NCBI GenBank assembly: GCA_026874595.1
Contig: CM049321.1
Location: forward strand, 48,713,297 to 48,777,296
From: Sipunculus nudus
Lineage: Eukaryota > Annelida > Sipuncula > Golfingiida > Sipunculidae
Reading direction: 5' to 3'
Length of the DNA: 64,000 nucleotides
A model generated the notes under the pieces. It made no database searches. It was given only the letters and a program-made list of their open reading frames with translations, and had not been told where the DNA came from. Position numbers and translations under genes: made by a program. Shown piece after piece: positions 13,875 to 27,400 of this stretch. Positions within the stretch are counted from its first letter, which is position 1. Each line of letters begins with the position of its first letter.

Positions 13875-14699
13875 AACCCAAGGTTGTGGTCCCTGATAGA
13901 TATGGATGTACATTGCTAAATTTCTGTTCAGATATTATTTACCACAAACTAAAGGTGCTGAAAGATTTGAAACTATGAATAATGTGTCTCAGCTTTCTGT
14001 CAGAAATGAAAGACTTCAGAGGATGTAGGAGACAATAGGGTCGAACAGGTCCTGGAAAATTGAGAGCAGTCGGGTTGAATAAAGAACAGGGTGCAGGAAA
14101 ATCAACAGGCGCGTAACCTAATGAAGGAATGTTCCTCTAACAAAAGAATAAAGACCTTGACCGCTTCATTGAAGGCCAAAGACAGTGTGAGACCAATGAC
14201 CTTGAGGGGTGATGTATGTTGAAAGCTATACGAAACGAATCGATGAGAGAGTTTTTGTCTGAGTGACATGGAATAGCATACGACTAATGAACAGGCAGAA
14301 ACTCAGAAATTAGATTTGCAGCCAACACGAATATACAGGAGAGACTTCAAGTACATATACTATGCGTGAGGAGAAAACACCCAGAAGATCAACAAGTGAA
14401 AGAATTATACTAACAATCTGATGACGATAACTAAAAGATGACGACTGAAACCCTATAAGATAACAACACCCTTTTCTGAGCTGGATAAAGTTATAAAGGA
14501 ATCCTTTTGGCCTCACGGAATTCAATGCCGGAAAAATGTAAACGCTCGGCGAAAAATTGATTCTTTTTGTTTTTCATTTTTACATTTTTCATTTTTTTTC
14601 CATTGCTTTAGAATGCAATTTTTAACTTACAATCAAACTTGCTTGGTAACATATGCAAAACGAATTTTCTTTGCCATCTTTTACTTAATGAACATGATG

Positions 14700-16200
14700 A
14701 TAATGTTTATTCCATGTGACGTGGATTTCCCAGTCGAGTTACCAGGTGTTGGGTAAAGTAAGTGCTGAGTATATGTTCACGGCTAATAGTGGTATTGAGA
14801 GTAGAGGAACTATTCTTCAAAGTCAGCCATATGGCTGTGTTGCTATCATGTGGAAAAAGACCTTGTCGAACGTAAATCAAATTAAATGTGAACATAAGCG
14901 CATCTGTGCTGTTGTGGGGCCCTTGTGTTATTAATTGGCCCCTATTTGTTCTGTGACAACTATTTTATATGTTGATGTTAATACATCATATATTGAATGT
15001 CTTAGTTATGTCCAATGTCTACTTGAAAATATTTAGCCCAGTGCTATTATAAAAGCTGGGGGATTGAAATAAATATATTCAGAGAAATAATGCATAATCC
15101 AGATATATCAGAGAGTAATGTCGTACCTTAGATCTTCAAATGGTATTAAGAGCCAGTTTATCCTAAGATGTCTGGTATGAAGATGGCCAAGGACGTACTT
15201 CCACTATTGATATTTTTTTATATGTTCAGAGAACCTTTTTAATAATATAGTTTCAGTAAATGTACTGAACAGTGTATTGAATAGTTCATTTCACAAACCT
15301 GTCATTAAAGGCGGACGTAGTCCTTAACGACTGCACAGTGAAATATTCAGATAGTGTTGTAAATAAATTGAACTTGATCCAGGTTTCAAATGAAGATCTT
15401 TATTCATATCGCAGCATTCTTGACAGTCTCATAAGTCATTTAGGAGCATAAAATAGTGATGCATTTACCTTTTAAGATAGAATGTGCGATGATATAAAAG
15501 ATGCACAATAAATAAATTAGGTATGTGTAGATTTAAAAAAACAAATGCATCAGTGCATATCTGAGTTATATCAGAAAAAAGCTCCCCCTTAAAGAATAAC
15601 TTTACTCAAATGAGTGAGTTAAGTCGCATAAATACAGAGAAATTTTCTGGCATACCATGTGGGTCCTGTGTGGCAGACCACAAAACGCGCTGGTAGTAGA
15701 TATTTGTAGGGCAACGAGGGAGCGATATCATACCGAAATAAAACATTTGGAGAAGTAAAAACATGTTACGAATGTCCGGATTAGTTTGCATTAATAACAA
15801 GAGAGACTTCTTGGGTGAGCTTAAGAAGATGGAAATATATAATAAAATACTTCCAAATATTACTGACGAACAGTGCAAAGATGATTATATTGTCCAGTGT
15901 TTTAAGACTAAATATTGTAACTTGTATAACAGTGTCGTAACTGATCTGATTATGGTGAAATAGCCTCCATTAGACAACAAACTTCAAGATGGATATCGCA
16001 TTGCCATAAGATAAGTGCCATATACACAGATCATGTAAAACAGATAGCCCAGCTTCAAATATCAGGAAAAGGTGATGAAAATAGGAGGATATCTCCAGAT
16101 CATATCATTCAGGGATCTCATCATTTTTATTTTGGTTTTATTGTTACTTCTGTTTAATTCGATGCATTTGCATGGATGTATATACTTGATTATATACTTG
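14700..16200 (+). mobile_element. Decayed non-LTR retrotransposon (LINE) fragment
   Basis: Conceptual translation shows endonuclease-like stretches: PYGCVAIMWKKTLSNV and IKCEHKRICAV at 14,820-14,915, VNTSYIECLSYVQCLLENI at 14,970-15,035, and SAIIKAG (as before the GDWN motif) near 15,045. Further on are FKTKYCNLYNSVVTD (about 15,900) and DHIIQGSHHFYFGF (about 16,100), which resemble the stretch joining endonuclease and reverse transcriptase in CR1-like LINEs. Several stops and frameshifts break it and the main reverse transcriptase part is missing. No tail or target duplication was found. A dead fragment. Confidence 0.6.
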
Positions 16201-16329
16201 AAGCTGTTACTTTTACATACAAAAGGATAATTTATCAAGCATAGGAAATTATCAAGGTATCTTGTTAATATATATATATATATATATGTATGTATTCCAT
16301 GAAATAATTAACTTCTATGGACGCAGAAG

Positions 16330-17420
16330 AACAAAACACCACAGTCCCTATACTCCGCCCCCTTGAAGTAATTATGCTAAGAGACCCAAAAAATGCTCAT
16401 ACACGGAAGGGTTTCCTTATAGTGACATCACAAAGACGTCATTAAGGTCTATGGCGTATGAAGTCGCATTGACTGACGTCATCAGTTGGAATTACTATAT
16501 CTCTGTTCGCCAGTGATAAATATATCGGAATCATTGGGAAATATTTTTTTTAAATTACTTGTCTCGTACGAAATTATTTTGTTCAAAGCGGAAATGCTTC
16601 TGTAACCTTTGACCTTAATTCTTTTATGTTACCGTATTTGTATAAAAAAAATTCCGGAAAATCATGTGGACAGGGGTTTTGTACATATAACATCAATACA
16701 AATGTTCTGCTTGGGAGAGTTACCCAAATTATGCAAATTCTGCGCTTGTTGCGAGATTGACTGCTTAAGTTACAAACGGTTAAGGAACTTTAATCGTTTG
16801 CCCGCCAGTGATCTGCCCATGATAATGCCTTGAATTAGTATGCGATTAAGTCACATAGAGTTCATGGTAAGGTCAATGTAATCCAAATTAGCAGACAGGA
16901 AACCAAAGCACGTTTCTCAAATAGGCGAAACGAATGAAAAGAGCAAGAGGTTATAAAAATATATGGTGAACCTACCTGTTCCGTCACTAGAATTGTTTGT
17001 TTTACCTGATAAATAGCTTTTAGACAAATATTTATGCCAGGTTTGCAGACGAATCCACTCTAACATTAAGTATATTGAAGCTTTTTGTGTTTGCTAGAAC
17101 CAATAGATTTTCAGCTTTTATGTCGGAAATCATTACCCTTTTGTAACCTGTCCTTCGCAGTGACTGCATTGTATACCTTCACTCATCTGATCCATTATGG
17201 TTTTCTGATGATGTAGCTCAACCAACTGCTCGGATAATACAGTTGTTTTCAATTGTTTACAAAACTCAGCAGACCAAATAAAACACCTTCCTTGAAACAT
17301 ATTGATTAAAACGCCATTTTGAGGGAATTAAATGAGGGTCCCATTTGAAACATGACAAGTACGCTTTGACGTATTAAAGGAAAATGATACATGCAATTTT
17401 ACAAAAGAAAGTTTAAAGCA
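16330..17420. repeat. Older duplicate block D
   Basis: Its left half resembles 21,970-22,250 plus 23,620-23,930 (block E): both contain TGACGTC/GACGTC stretches, ATTGGGAA, and GCGATTA(A/G)GTCACATA followed by AGTTCATGGTAAG. Its right half resembles block B and C sequence (CAGACGAATCCACTCTAACATT; ATTGATTAAAACGCCATTTT, compare 5,290). It holds no gene that can be supported. Confidence 0.5.
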
Positions 17421-17451
17421 GATTCATTCGTTATATTAAATGTTTATAATA

Positions 17452-18729
17452 CAGTAGAACGTGAATATCCGAACACCATTTATCCGAAAATTGTTCATCC
17501 GAAATTAAAAAACGTAGAACCGAAATTTTAACCATTAATCCGAAATCTGAACAATGACAAAAAATCCAGAATTAAAATGGTATAAAAGCTTGTCTGATTA
17601 AAAACAAAGGTAGCCACATCAGCGTTGATACATATTGCCGACTAATTTGTGCACCCGAGCGTAGGCAGCAGGTGTCAAAACACAGCCACGCCAGCCGGGG
17701 TTGTCCTGGCTTTAATCAGAATGCCCAGGCCGGGGTAATAACCCGTACAAACAAAATGTTACAGCAGACCATAATAGGTTGTACGTGTGACAAACTTTAA
17801 AGGATAGCTTTGATCTTCGTTCCGGCAGTCGTCAAGGCCTTAATACAACCGTGAGCATTATTTGAGTTAATATGCGCCTCCGTTTTTTTTCTCACAAAGT
17901 TTACTGGCCAGATTGTTTCTGCCCAATATATAGGCTAGAGTCGTTGCTTAAGACTGCAGTTGAGGAAGTCTGAGGTATATATAAACCATGCTAGAAAGCT
18001 TATTTAACCAATGTGATAGTCAATGTCAACACGATTTACTGCTCATTCTGGTTATTCTCCACGTGAATTTTTACATACTGTTAACTCGTTCTCGTCAAGG
18101 GGGTCACGTAAGTGCCATGTCCTGTCAGTTGATGACAAGGTGTCGATCCTTGCAAGACTTGACATGTGTACCAAGCAAACTGTACTCGCCAGAGAATTCA
18201 TCGTCGAAAGATCTACGATCAGCGACATTTACGTTTTGTTTGATTTATTTGAAGCACAACTGTGTACATTACCTTGTTAACATGTGCATCACCGACGCTC
18301 TCGCTTGTCATTTCAATTAAAATACAGTACAAATATAAAGGTTCCCGAAGCTAACCTATCTGCCGAGAGATGGCAGCACTTTCGATGTCATCACAGGTCA
18401 TTCCAGTTATCATGGCAGCCACGCTGGGAAATGATGTAGGTACGATACCGATTGTTTCCATCGCAGGGCTGTTCGCTAATAATAATATTAATTTTATAAT
18501 AATGTGTTCTACATTATAAATTTAATAAATCGATAAAAAAATATTAAAATATATTGCCACACGTTTATCAGGGGCTAGCTTAATTAATTTGTATCTGGTA
18601 ATGTCCCGAAATGGGCGGTAGACCTAATCACGGTGATGCCAAGAGCAATTTCTTGCGAATTCCTTCATCCGAACGATCGTTTAGCCGAACATAAAGCTTG
18701 TCCCCGAGGCTCTCTACGACTCTCTACTG
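17452..18729 (+). mobile_element. Pogo/Tigger-like DNA transposon remnant
   Basis: The element starts CAGTAGAACGTGAATATCCG and ends ...CTCTACTG. Both ends carry CAGTAG and internal CCGAA(C) subrepeats and are flanked by TA (17,450-17,451 and 18,730-18,731), the Tc1/mariner-type target. The interior at about 18,100-18,230 encodes a CENP-B/pogo N-terminal helix-turn-helix: VLSVDDKVSILARLD then KQTVLAREF and STISDI. No DDE catalytic domain is present, so it is a deletion derivative of about 1.28 kb that cannot move itself. Confidence 0.75.
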
Positions 18730-18731
18730 TA

Positions 18732-21223
18732 CATGTATAAGACCATATAAACTGTAGTTCTTCCACCTTTCGGCTTTGTGGCTAACAAAAAAATGTTTGT
18801 TGTCTCAACCAGGAAGTAGCGAGTTCAAATATCAGCCAGAGGTTAGATTGTTCGGAATTCTGCATGATTATTGGGAAGGCTGCGCCCTACGATCGTGTTT
18901 TACTCATAAATTAGTTCAAATTTTGGAAGGTGTTGTGACCCAGCAATTGTAATGATTACGAACCAATAGTCCACAGGTGTCACAAAATCCAAAACATGAC
19001 TTTAATTCAAAAATCAAAAATAGTATATATATTGGCAAAAAGTTAATATTTATGTATAATAGTATATATATATCTCAGCTAATATGATGTCATAAATCTC
19101 TAACTGAACCATGAGGTTCTTTCTAATATTTTTTTTTTAAATACATTTGCAAACCTACGATGGTAGCAAATTCGATCTATACCCACAGACAGCATTGTTC
19201 CTGTCCTTTAAAAATGTGAGCAAAATGGAATTTATCTTCAAAAAGGTGTTTTATTAAAGTATATCGATCACATTTTGTCAAGGAAATTGAAGGTATATCA
19301 ACCTCCGATTAATTGTTTTTATATTCAGTCCGTGTGTTTTACTGTTTGATCGTGGGACCGCAGCAAGATAATTATTCTTCAACTAGTAAACAGGATATCT
19401 TTAAACCTAAGACCCTGGAATAATTCTTTCAGTCCTCGGGATTATTCAGACATTCAGTAATCACTTGTGTACCTTTTAAACGTATTACCTTCTCATGTGT
19501 CATTTCTTCTTCAGTTTTGCTGCTGACGACATGGGCATCGAATCGTCAACAGCAAAATGACGTGGTCACACGTGTGTGCAACGATTCGAAGACACTAGGG
19601 AAGTTGTAAGATATTGTGTCGATTTCATCCTCAATAAATGGGTGAGCGAATTCCCCAGGCATTTTGGCTTTACGTGCAGGAACACGGGAAGACCCTCATA
19701 ATACCAACGACAATATCAAGAGGCAAACCCAAAGAAAAGCGTTCTGTGACATGATTATTACTCAACAATCGACTAACCGGTTCCAACAATACGATATATT
19801 ATTTTTTATTAATAAAACATTAGTGCATAAATACTTGCTTGCAGAAATGATAAAATCTGACCTATCTTCGGAAACTCTCTAAAGGATAATTATCGTTAAT
19901 AATGACTTGATAAGGTATCATTGTTGAAGATATTTGCTATTGAAATGCTAGTACTTTCCACCTAAAGGAATTTCTTCAAGAATATTTAATATATTATTTA
20001 TTGGACACATATATATAATATTGCTCTACAAGATATACTAAAAAAATGTTAAGTTCATCACTCTCCCTCATTACCCTACAGTTTAGTTTGCCTTTCTAGA
20101 CTGCAAATAACGTTATATTTTTAGGTCCTCAATGAACAGGGGCACCAATTATATTTGTAAATTTAGCCAAAACGAGACAGACAATATTTAAATGGCCCTT
20201 AGGAGAGTATATGTCATTGTAGTTTCTTTCGCATTTGTGTACTTTTTAACAATGAAAGGACCAGAATACACTTTTTATTCAGTAGTTGCAGAAGTTTTAT
20301 ATAAGCAGCATATATAAAGGTCAAGATGGGGTCTATATGCTAGTTGCTACTGGTATTGATGTTTTTGTATATTACTGTTCTTCTGGAGGAAATAAGGTAT
20401 TCCATGTACTCTATACATCCACGGGAATCCATCAGTTAGTCCATTATGAAGGATAATCACATATACACATATATAATCATACAAAATAAATGAATGCAAA
20501 TATACATTTATACTGTGTAAGTTCTTTTATTCATTAAAATATATACATTAGACAAAATTAGACTAAAATATCAAGAGAGGTTGTACGCATTGTTTGGCAA
20601 AGTAAGAAAGTTTTCCCATTTTTTTTTTCTTTTGCGAAAGTTTCATGTCACAAAATAATCATATTGAATACCCAAACACGTATATCCCTTTTCCACCGTT
20701 ATTTTTCATTTAGTGTTTAAATGACCGTTTTCCTTTCACATTTTTATTTATTTTTTCCTTCTAGTTATTGATTTATAACATTATTCGGCATCATCCGCCT
20801 TATTCAACCTGCATTTCTCTATTTGATGCCTACTTGCAAGAAGTCTAGAATTTCAGCTCCTTACACATCCTGAAGGGACAGGGAATGGACCGCCGCGGAA
20901 ACTAATCCACAGCAGAATACGGTTTCTAGGATAAAGTTTTATAGAGAAATATTACCAACCCACTTGTTTCGGCTAGGATCAGTTAATATTTTCCTAAATT
21001 TTTATAAATATATATTTTTATTTTTTATCAGTTTATAGTTAACGGATTTATTCACCTCCTTCAAGAAGAGTAAGATTCCTTCATGGATGTAAATTTTCAT
21101 AATACAATTCAAGGCTACACGATACAGGAATTTTGCCACCACCTAGTCTAATTGACTCGCCACTGCTTAGGTATTTTACGTATCAAATATTACTTATTCA
21201 AACGGCATGCAGTGTTCCATTTT
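18732..21223. other. Gene-poor stretch
   Basis: No gene supported. It holds a possible SINE-like piece with a box-B-like GAGTTCAAATAT (about 18,775-18,960), a 15-bp-arm hairpin at 19,514-19,556, short AT repeats near 19,025-19,070, and otherwise AT-rich DNA up to the 3' end of the protease homologue. Confidence 0.5.
19514..19556. repeat. Short hairpin with 15-bp arms
   Basis: TTTTGCTGCTGACGA and TCGTCAACAGCAAAA are complementary except at one position, with a 13-nt spacer. Too short for a normal microRNA precursor; function unknown. Confidence 0.5.
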
Positions 21224-21229
21224 TTTATT
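21224..21229 (-). terminator. Polyadenylation signal of the protease homologue
   Basis: AATAAA on the minus strand, about 73 bases beyond the stop codon at 21,302-21,304. It gives the gene a short 3' UTR. Confidence 0.6.
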
Positions 21230-21301
21230 AAACTGCAAATGTATTACACTGATCGAGAATAGCTTGGTCGGTTCAAGTTATGTTTTATAAACTTTACAGG
21301 T

Positions 21302-21475
21302 TTATGTACAGTTCCCACATGTGTCCAAGATCCAATCGAGGTGTTCATCGATCTGTGCGAAGCCAATTGGCTCCCCTGGTTTATCGCAGATGTCATTAAC
21401 GGTGAACGTGGACACTCCGGCGAGTACATAATTGTTATCACCCTGGTTGCACATGAGGGGGTCCCCAAGGTCGTA
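21302..21475 (-). CDS. Protease homologue exon 11: mutated Ser site and C-terminus
   Basis: Acceptor TTTATTTCAG. With the end of exon 10 it gives CKYDLGDPLMC in place of C-x-GDSGGPL-x-C: the catalytic Ser is Leu and the first Gly is Tyr. It continues YVLAGVSTF and GFAQIDEHLDWILDTC and ends TGT ACA TAA. Confidence 0.92.
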   Translation of the reverse strand, partial: YDLGDPLMCNQGDNNYVLAGVSTFTVNDICDKPGEPIGFAQIDEHLDWILDTCGNCT

Positions 21476-24400
21476 CTGAAATAAAAAAAAAGTTTTACAG
21501 GTATGTTTTCTTATTAGTAGAAAGATATACTGTGGTTGTCCTTTTGTTCACGAGGGCTTCAATTTCGCGTTACTCGTAAAAGAGGAATATAATCTTTTTT
21601 CATGAGGTCCTATTGTTGAAGGTAAAGTTGAAATAATATATTATTACATACCGTTTATGTTCAAAGATTGATAATTTAAATGATAACATATCTTCCCAAT
21701 TGTCTGTCATTAATGAACATTCCTTTTTGTTAATATAATTTTTGCACGTAACATTTGATATAAAAAATTCTCAAAAAGTGGTTGTACTCTGTGTTTAGGA
21801 TGAAGAATATAAAATAAATATAAAAGTTTACCCCGCGAATATGAAGTCAATCATAGTATGTACAGGACCAGGAAAATATGAACCGAAAAGTTTAAAGGAA
21901 AATACCAGTGATTTCTTATTAAAACTATGTTAGTGCAGAGTACATATTCTCTAATGCAGATACAGAAGTGCATATCTTTTGACCTGACCACCACTGCCCT
22001 TAACCTCCGCCCATTTCACCTAATTACCCTAATGAAATCCCCAAAAGCTCCACAGAGGTTTTCCATGCCTATGGTTGCAGTTGCTGTTTATAAGACAATA
22101 ATGACGTCCCAAATGGTGGGTCGTGTTTGCCAGTCGGCCACTGATTGACATGATCAGCTTGAATTGTTATATTTCTGTTCTCTCAAAATGGTATATCGCA
22201 ATCATTGGGAAGCGTTTGGCCATCTTATGGATAATTAGTCTCATACGAATTCAGAGCAAGGTTTGAAATTATTTATTTAATGCAGTCATTATCAATGCCT
22301 GAAGACGTCGCCATTGAACTTAACCGCATTATTTTCCGGTTCATATGGAAAAAACGTTACAACAATAAAAGAGCTTTCGAAAAAGCGAAAAGAAACACGA
22401 TGACTCTTGATTATGATTATGGAGGTCTAAAAGTCATTGATGTAAAAGTTATGCAGCAAGCGCTATTAATTAAATGGGTCAAATTGTTTACAAATCAATC
22501 TGAGGAAACCTGGAAAAATATTCCGGTGTACTACTTTAATAAACTGGGTAGAAATAGAAGCATTTTACAAGCAAACACCTTACCGAAAGTTTTTTTAAAA
22601 TTTACATGTTATTAAAAACGAATTTTACCGTAACGTATTAAATACGTGGCTTTTAACGCAAAAACGAGGGTCTGCAGACCCAGCTTCACCGGTACTATGG
22701 AGCAATACCGCCTTTACATATAGAGACAACATTCTTTTCTTTAACGACTGGGTACAGAGAGAGCTTATCTACTTTTCTGATATGGTACAAAATGGTCTTA
22801 TCATGAGTTTTGAAGACGTGGTCAGAAAATTAGGCAGTAGTCCGAAAATTTGCTGGAGTATAATGTAGTACAGACGGCAGTTAAAAATTTTATACGCAAG
22901 AATGGTTCCCCAGTTTTCTAGCCACCAGATATTCAGTTTCGAGGCGAGCCAATTACAGCGCTTACTGTGAAATCCATTAGTAACTTAATAAAGCAGGATA
23001 ACATCGTGACTCCCTACTCTGAAAAGTTCTGGCTAAATAAATGTCCAAGTAGACGCCTTACATCAGCGGACTGGTATACAGCAAAGAAATGTTGTAAAGA
23101 GGTCAGGTTACAACTACTCCACTGGAAAATACTTCATAATATATTTCCCACCAATGTGTTGCTATATAAAATGGGTATAAAGGACTCTATTAAATGTAAT
23201 TTTTGTGACGAAACAGACTACATTGAACACTTTTTCTATTCATGTGGAAATCTAAAACATTTTTGGTTGAAAGTAGAAAGTAAAATTTCGGTAATAGCTG
23301 GCAAAAGTGTCAAATTATCGGAAGCTGACGTAATATTCGGATACAAATGTGAAGATAATAGTGAGACAACATCAAAAGTCAATCACATTATTCTCATAGC
23401 AAAAATGTGCATCAGTAAATTCAAATATGGCAATACAGGCAACCTGAAATTTGTCTTCGAAGTAGAAATGGACAATAGAATTTAAACTATTATTGTACAT
23501 TAATTGCATTGTACCATATGTAATATCCTACGGTCCTAGGTTCTAGCTGTCGGAACCAGATCGGATCTAATTGGTAAAAGGCAGCTTTGAGTAATAAACT
23601 GTGAAAAAAAAAGGTTTGAAATTATTATATACTCGGTGGTCGGCGGGGTAGCTCCTGCAGCCCTCGGCCCATATTTTTTATACTTTTTCTTTTGTATAGA
23701 AAAGTTGCTTATCAGGTTACTGACTATTTACATTACAAGCGGAATGTTGCTTGGTTGTTGCTACTGCTCATGATTATTCACTGAATGAATATGCGATTAG
23801 GGTCACATACAGTTCATGGTAAGGGCGATTGTTTGACCTGCTGATAGCAAGACGTTTGTATGTTGAAAAAAAATACTGAGGTAATGGTAGAACACATAAA
23901 AAAATCAAATAGTATTCTTAAAATAATGCACAATTCATTAATTGTTGGTTAATCTTTATTGCGGTTTAGGCAGTCTAATAACTAGACAGTCGGAGAACTC
24001 ACGAATCCGCAAGTATGGGTGTGGCAAAAGCCTAAGTCCGCATGCAGATCCATGCAAAAATTTAATAACACATTCAGTGCTTACAGCGTACTTGTACGTC
24101 CTTTATTATGATTCTTAAGTGCCTAAGACGTATGAGTACGTCCGATCTTTTTCAGTGGGTTTACTTAAGAATTGTCAGAAATATCTCGAAAACCCAGTTC
24201 ACAGATAAGTAGTAATACTCTTCGTTAATGATCTCGCGGGTCGAGTCTTTATGCAAACATCATTTGAATGCACGTATGCCATGAAGCGGCAGCAAAATCC
24301 ACGGCGCGCAGCATTTACAGTGGAACAGGTGCTTGACGCCCTTATGCACGGGGCTGATTCCGACACTGGTTACTCCTGTAAATCCAGCAAGAGTGATCAC

Positions 24401-27400
24401 GGTAAGGATTTTTAATTTTGTTATAATACGACGTATTTTGTCCACTTATTCTCAGCTCGTACTCAGGTAGTGTCATCCAGGTGGGATACATCGTTCATTG
24501 ATAGTTCATTGACCCCTTCCTTACAACATTCTGCAATGTTTTCCTTTAATTCATAAGCAAACAAATTGTTGTGCTTTTAACAAATGGTTCTATTGAATTA
24601 ATCCATACCCATGCATATCCATGCGTCATTCCAGAACTGACTTATATTATGTGAAAAATACATACAATTTTGTTTTGTGTTTCGAAAGATGGCGGAGTTT
24701 TTAGATCTACAGCCATGGTAAAGTTTAACCAATAATTGTTACAGGTCATCAAAAACGTGGTTGGTAAGGTAAGTACATATCTATGCCAAATTTTATAATA
24801 CTTTGCCTCCTACAATATTTCGCCCTTAAAGTGCTGTGCATAATCAAAGTTTGATTTACTTAAAGGTGCAAATATTGACCCAGTTAGCAGTAATTTAGGA
24901 TGTAAAACTATTTTAAAACAAAGAATTACACTGTAATTACAAAGTAATTTTCAGGTAATGTTATTAACCTATAAAATCGTAAGTGATGATATTGTAATTT
25001 TGGACCTTATATGATAAACAATGTGATTTAGAATAATCTATACTTGAAAGAAAAAATATTTTGGACATATAGAACAGAATACTACTGAATTAAAATGTAG
25101 GGCCGGCTATATCTTTTTTAACACTCGCTGATAGCCTTTTCTCATGTGTCTATGCAAATTCGTAATTTTCTTTTATATGTTTTGATTTAATTACAGTATA
25201 AAGTCATTGTTTTAAATGTAAACTTCCATATACATTCAAAGAATTAACATGCAGTGCATCGTGTGTTTTTTACATTTTTTTTATTGAACCGCATGATATC
25301 GTAGGACAAGGCCTTCGGTAAATTTCGGGAATATTCCTTTCTTTGGTCAAAATTTATGAGTATGGGACACTCTTACATAATTTTACGCAATCAAATTCGT
25401 CAAGCATCGTGGCAAAATAACGGTGGCCGTATAAGTATTACTAAAGGTTTTAGGTGAGAATGGCTCATCTTACCTTGCATAGTTGTCCACCATTAGACGC
25501 TTCAGCGCAAATGACGCCACCATTTTGAACCCAGGGACGAGAAGTTGCGTTTGCACATTCTTCATCACTCAAAAGCCTGTCGATTCCATTAACGCTCAAC
25601 CAATGGGATGGATTTACTGTAAATTATAACCAGGTGTAATGATTTTTAATACTGTGCACACATTAAGCATATGCGCCATTGATAGTCGGGTTTCTATTAA
25701 AGCAGTGGCGTCAATTTTTCTCTTAAGGTGAGGGACGAATCGCATTCACCACATTATATAAATATATATTTTATTGTGTGTGTGACAAATTTATTTCAAA
25801 TAATTCACAATTAAGTACATGTATAAGGTTTTAAAAAAAATTAAGTATAATGTTTCGTGTTTAGGTGACTTCTAAACCAGGTTTAAATATAAAATATTTA
25901 AGATTTAACACGGAAGTGGAAAGAAGTATGTAATTCTAATTATTAATATATTTCTTTTTCAATATATAAATATGAATTTCTGAATAGCAGGCTAAAAAAG
26001 GGAGGAGACTATATATTCCTCTATTGACGCTCCTTTCTTTAAGCAAGTTATGAAAAATATGCTATTATCAATTAAGCGGGCGGTGGACTACTCATGCAAA
26101 TTAATGTGAGATGACCTACAGGAGATACCATATACTTATTTTTAGGCTAAAGGAGAATTTTCTGGGACCTGTCTTCATATACGAAGTTAATATTATAGTT
26201 TTGTTATGTTCCCTACTTATCGTTTGAGTATATTTGAAGGCATTCTCAATATGAGACCTAGGGATTTTCTTTCACACACAGCAAAATCATGTAAGACAGT
26301 GAATTTCGGAATGATGCATATTAAAAGCATCATAACTGAACAAAAAAAGTACAACCCGTTGCTTATAAATGCATAATTTAAATTTTTATATAGATGTTCT
26401 TCATCAAGTTGATGGCACCACTGCAGGATACATATAAAATATTTGCGCACGATAGACTGATGCCATAGAAAAACTTTACTATTAGAAATGCTTTATCATA
26501 TATTTGATTTCATACTGAGGTAATGATCCTGAATTTAGGATGTCACTTCCATATGAACCTTTATAGGAAATTATAGAAAAATATAAACTCTTAATGAAAA
26601 ATAATATCTAAAACACGGTGGACACGATGTGTCGGAACGGAGTATAAGAAATAGACTGAAACACATGAAAGAGCATATTAATATGTCATGTTTTTCATCA
26701 GTACTATACAAAAAATCATGTTCCTTACCTAAATTCTGCACTACTGGACCGAAACCAGCGTAGTAACAATTAGTGTAAGATGCCCCATCTGGATTTGGCA
26801 AACAAATCGGTCTGAGGGTATTTTTGAGTGTGAAGTTCCGATCCAATTCCAGCAGAGCAATATCATGTTTCGCCCTTATAAGAAAACAAATTTAACAATT
26901 TAATATTTTCATTATCTTAATAAAACACCCTTGCACTCCTATTTCGGTATCTTATATTTTCTTTTATTCTAATAAAACACTCCTGCACTCCCTTTCCGGT
27001 TACTTATATTTAGCCTACCCTAAATAAGCCTCCCCGTACTCCCTCTTCGGAAGTATAAACAATTTAAAATACCGAAAAATTAGAGTAGGGATTTTATTTT
27101 TAGGATGAATGATATATTAGGATAAAAGAAAATTTGTTTCCAAAAAGGGAGTGCAGGGATGTTTAAATATGATAAAAGAAAATGAAAGTAACCCCAAAAG
27201 CAGTGCAGGGATATTTTCTTTGGATAATAGATTATATAAGTTCCCGAAAAGGAAGTGCTAGGATGTTTTATAAGTTTAAGGGGAATATAAGTAACCGAAA
27301 TTTCAAGTGCAAGGATGATATATTCGGATAAAAGAAAATATGTTACCGAAAAGGGTGTGCAGGGATGTTTAAAAAGGGTAAAATAAAATTAAAATTACCA

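Larger units (their letters stand above)
8700..14400. repeat. Segmental duplicate block C with the intact lectin gene
   Basis: Partner of block B (3,960-7,740), and in its lectin-bearing part of block A (about 400-3,010). It contains the intact lectin gene at 9,424-11,801, the CGGACCAC minisatellite at 12,395-12,690 and the AAGGTGCTGAAAGATTT anchor at 13,953. No other gene is seen in it. Confidence 0.7.

Noticed and set aside
14716-14934. 72-codon frame as a host gene
   Set aside because: Matches the endonuclease part of a LINE and is followed by more broken LINE sequence.
19514-19556. microRNA precursor
   Set aside because: Arms of 15 bp are too short for a normal precursor.
24260-24445. 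61-codon minus-strand frame
   Set aside because: The opposite strand gives a better piggyBac-like N-terminus; the minus frame has no support.
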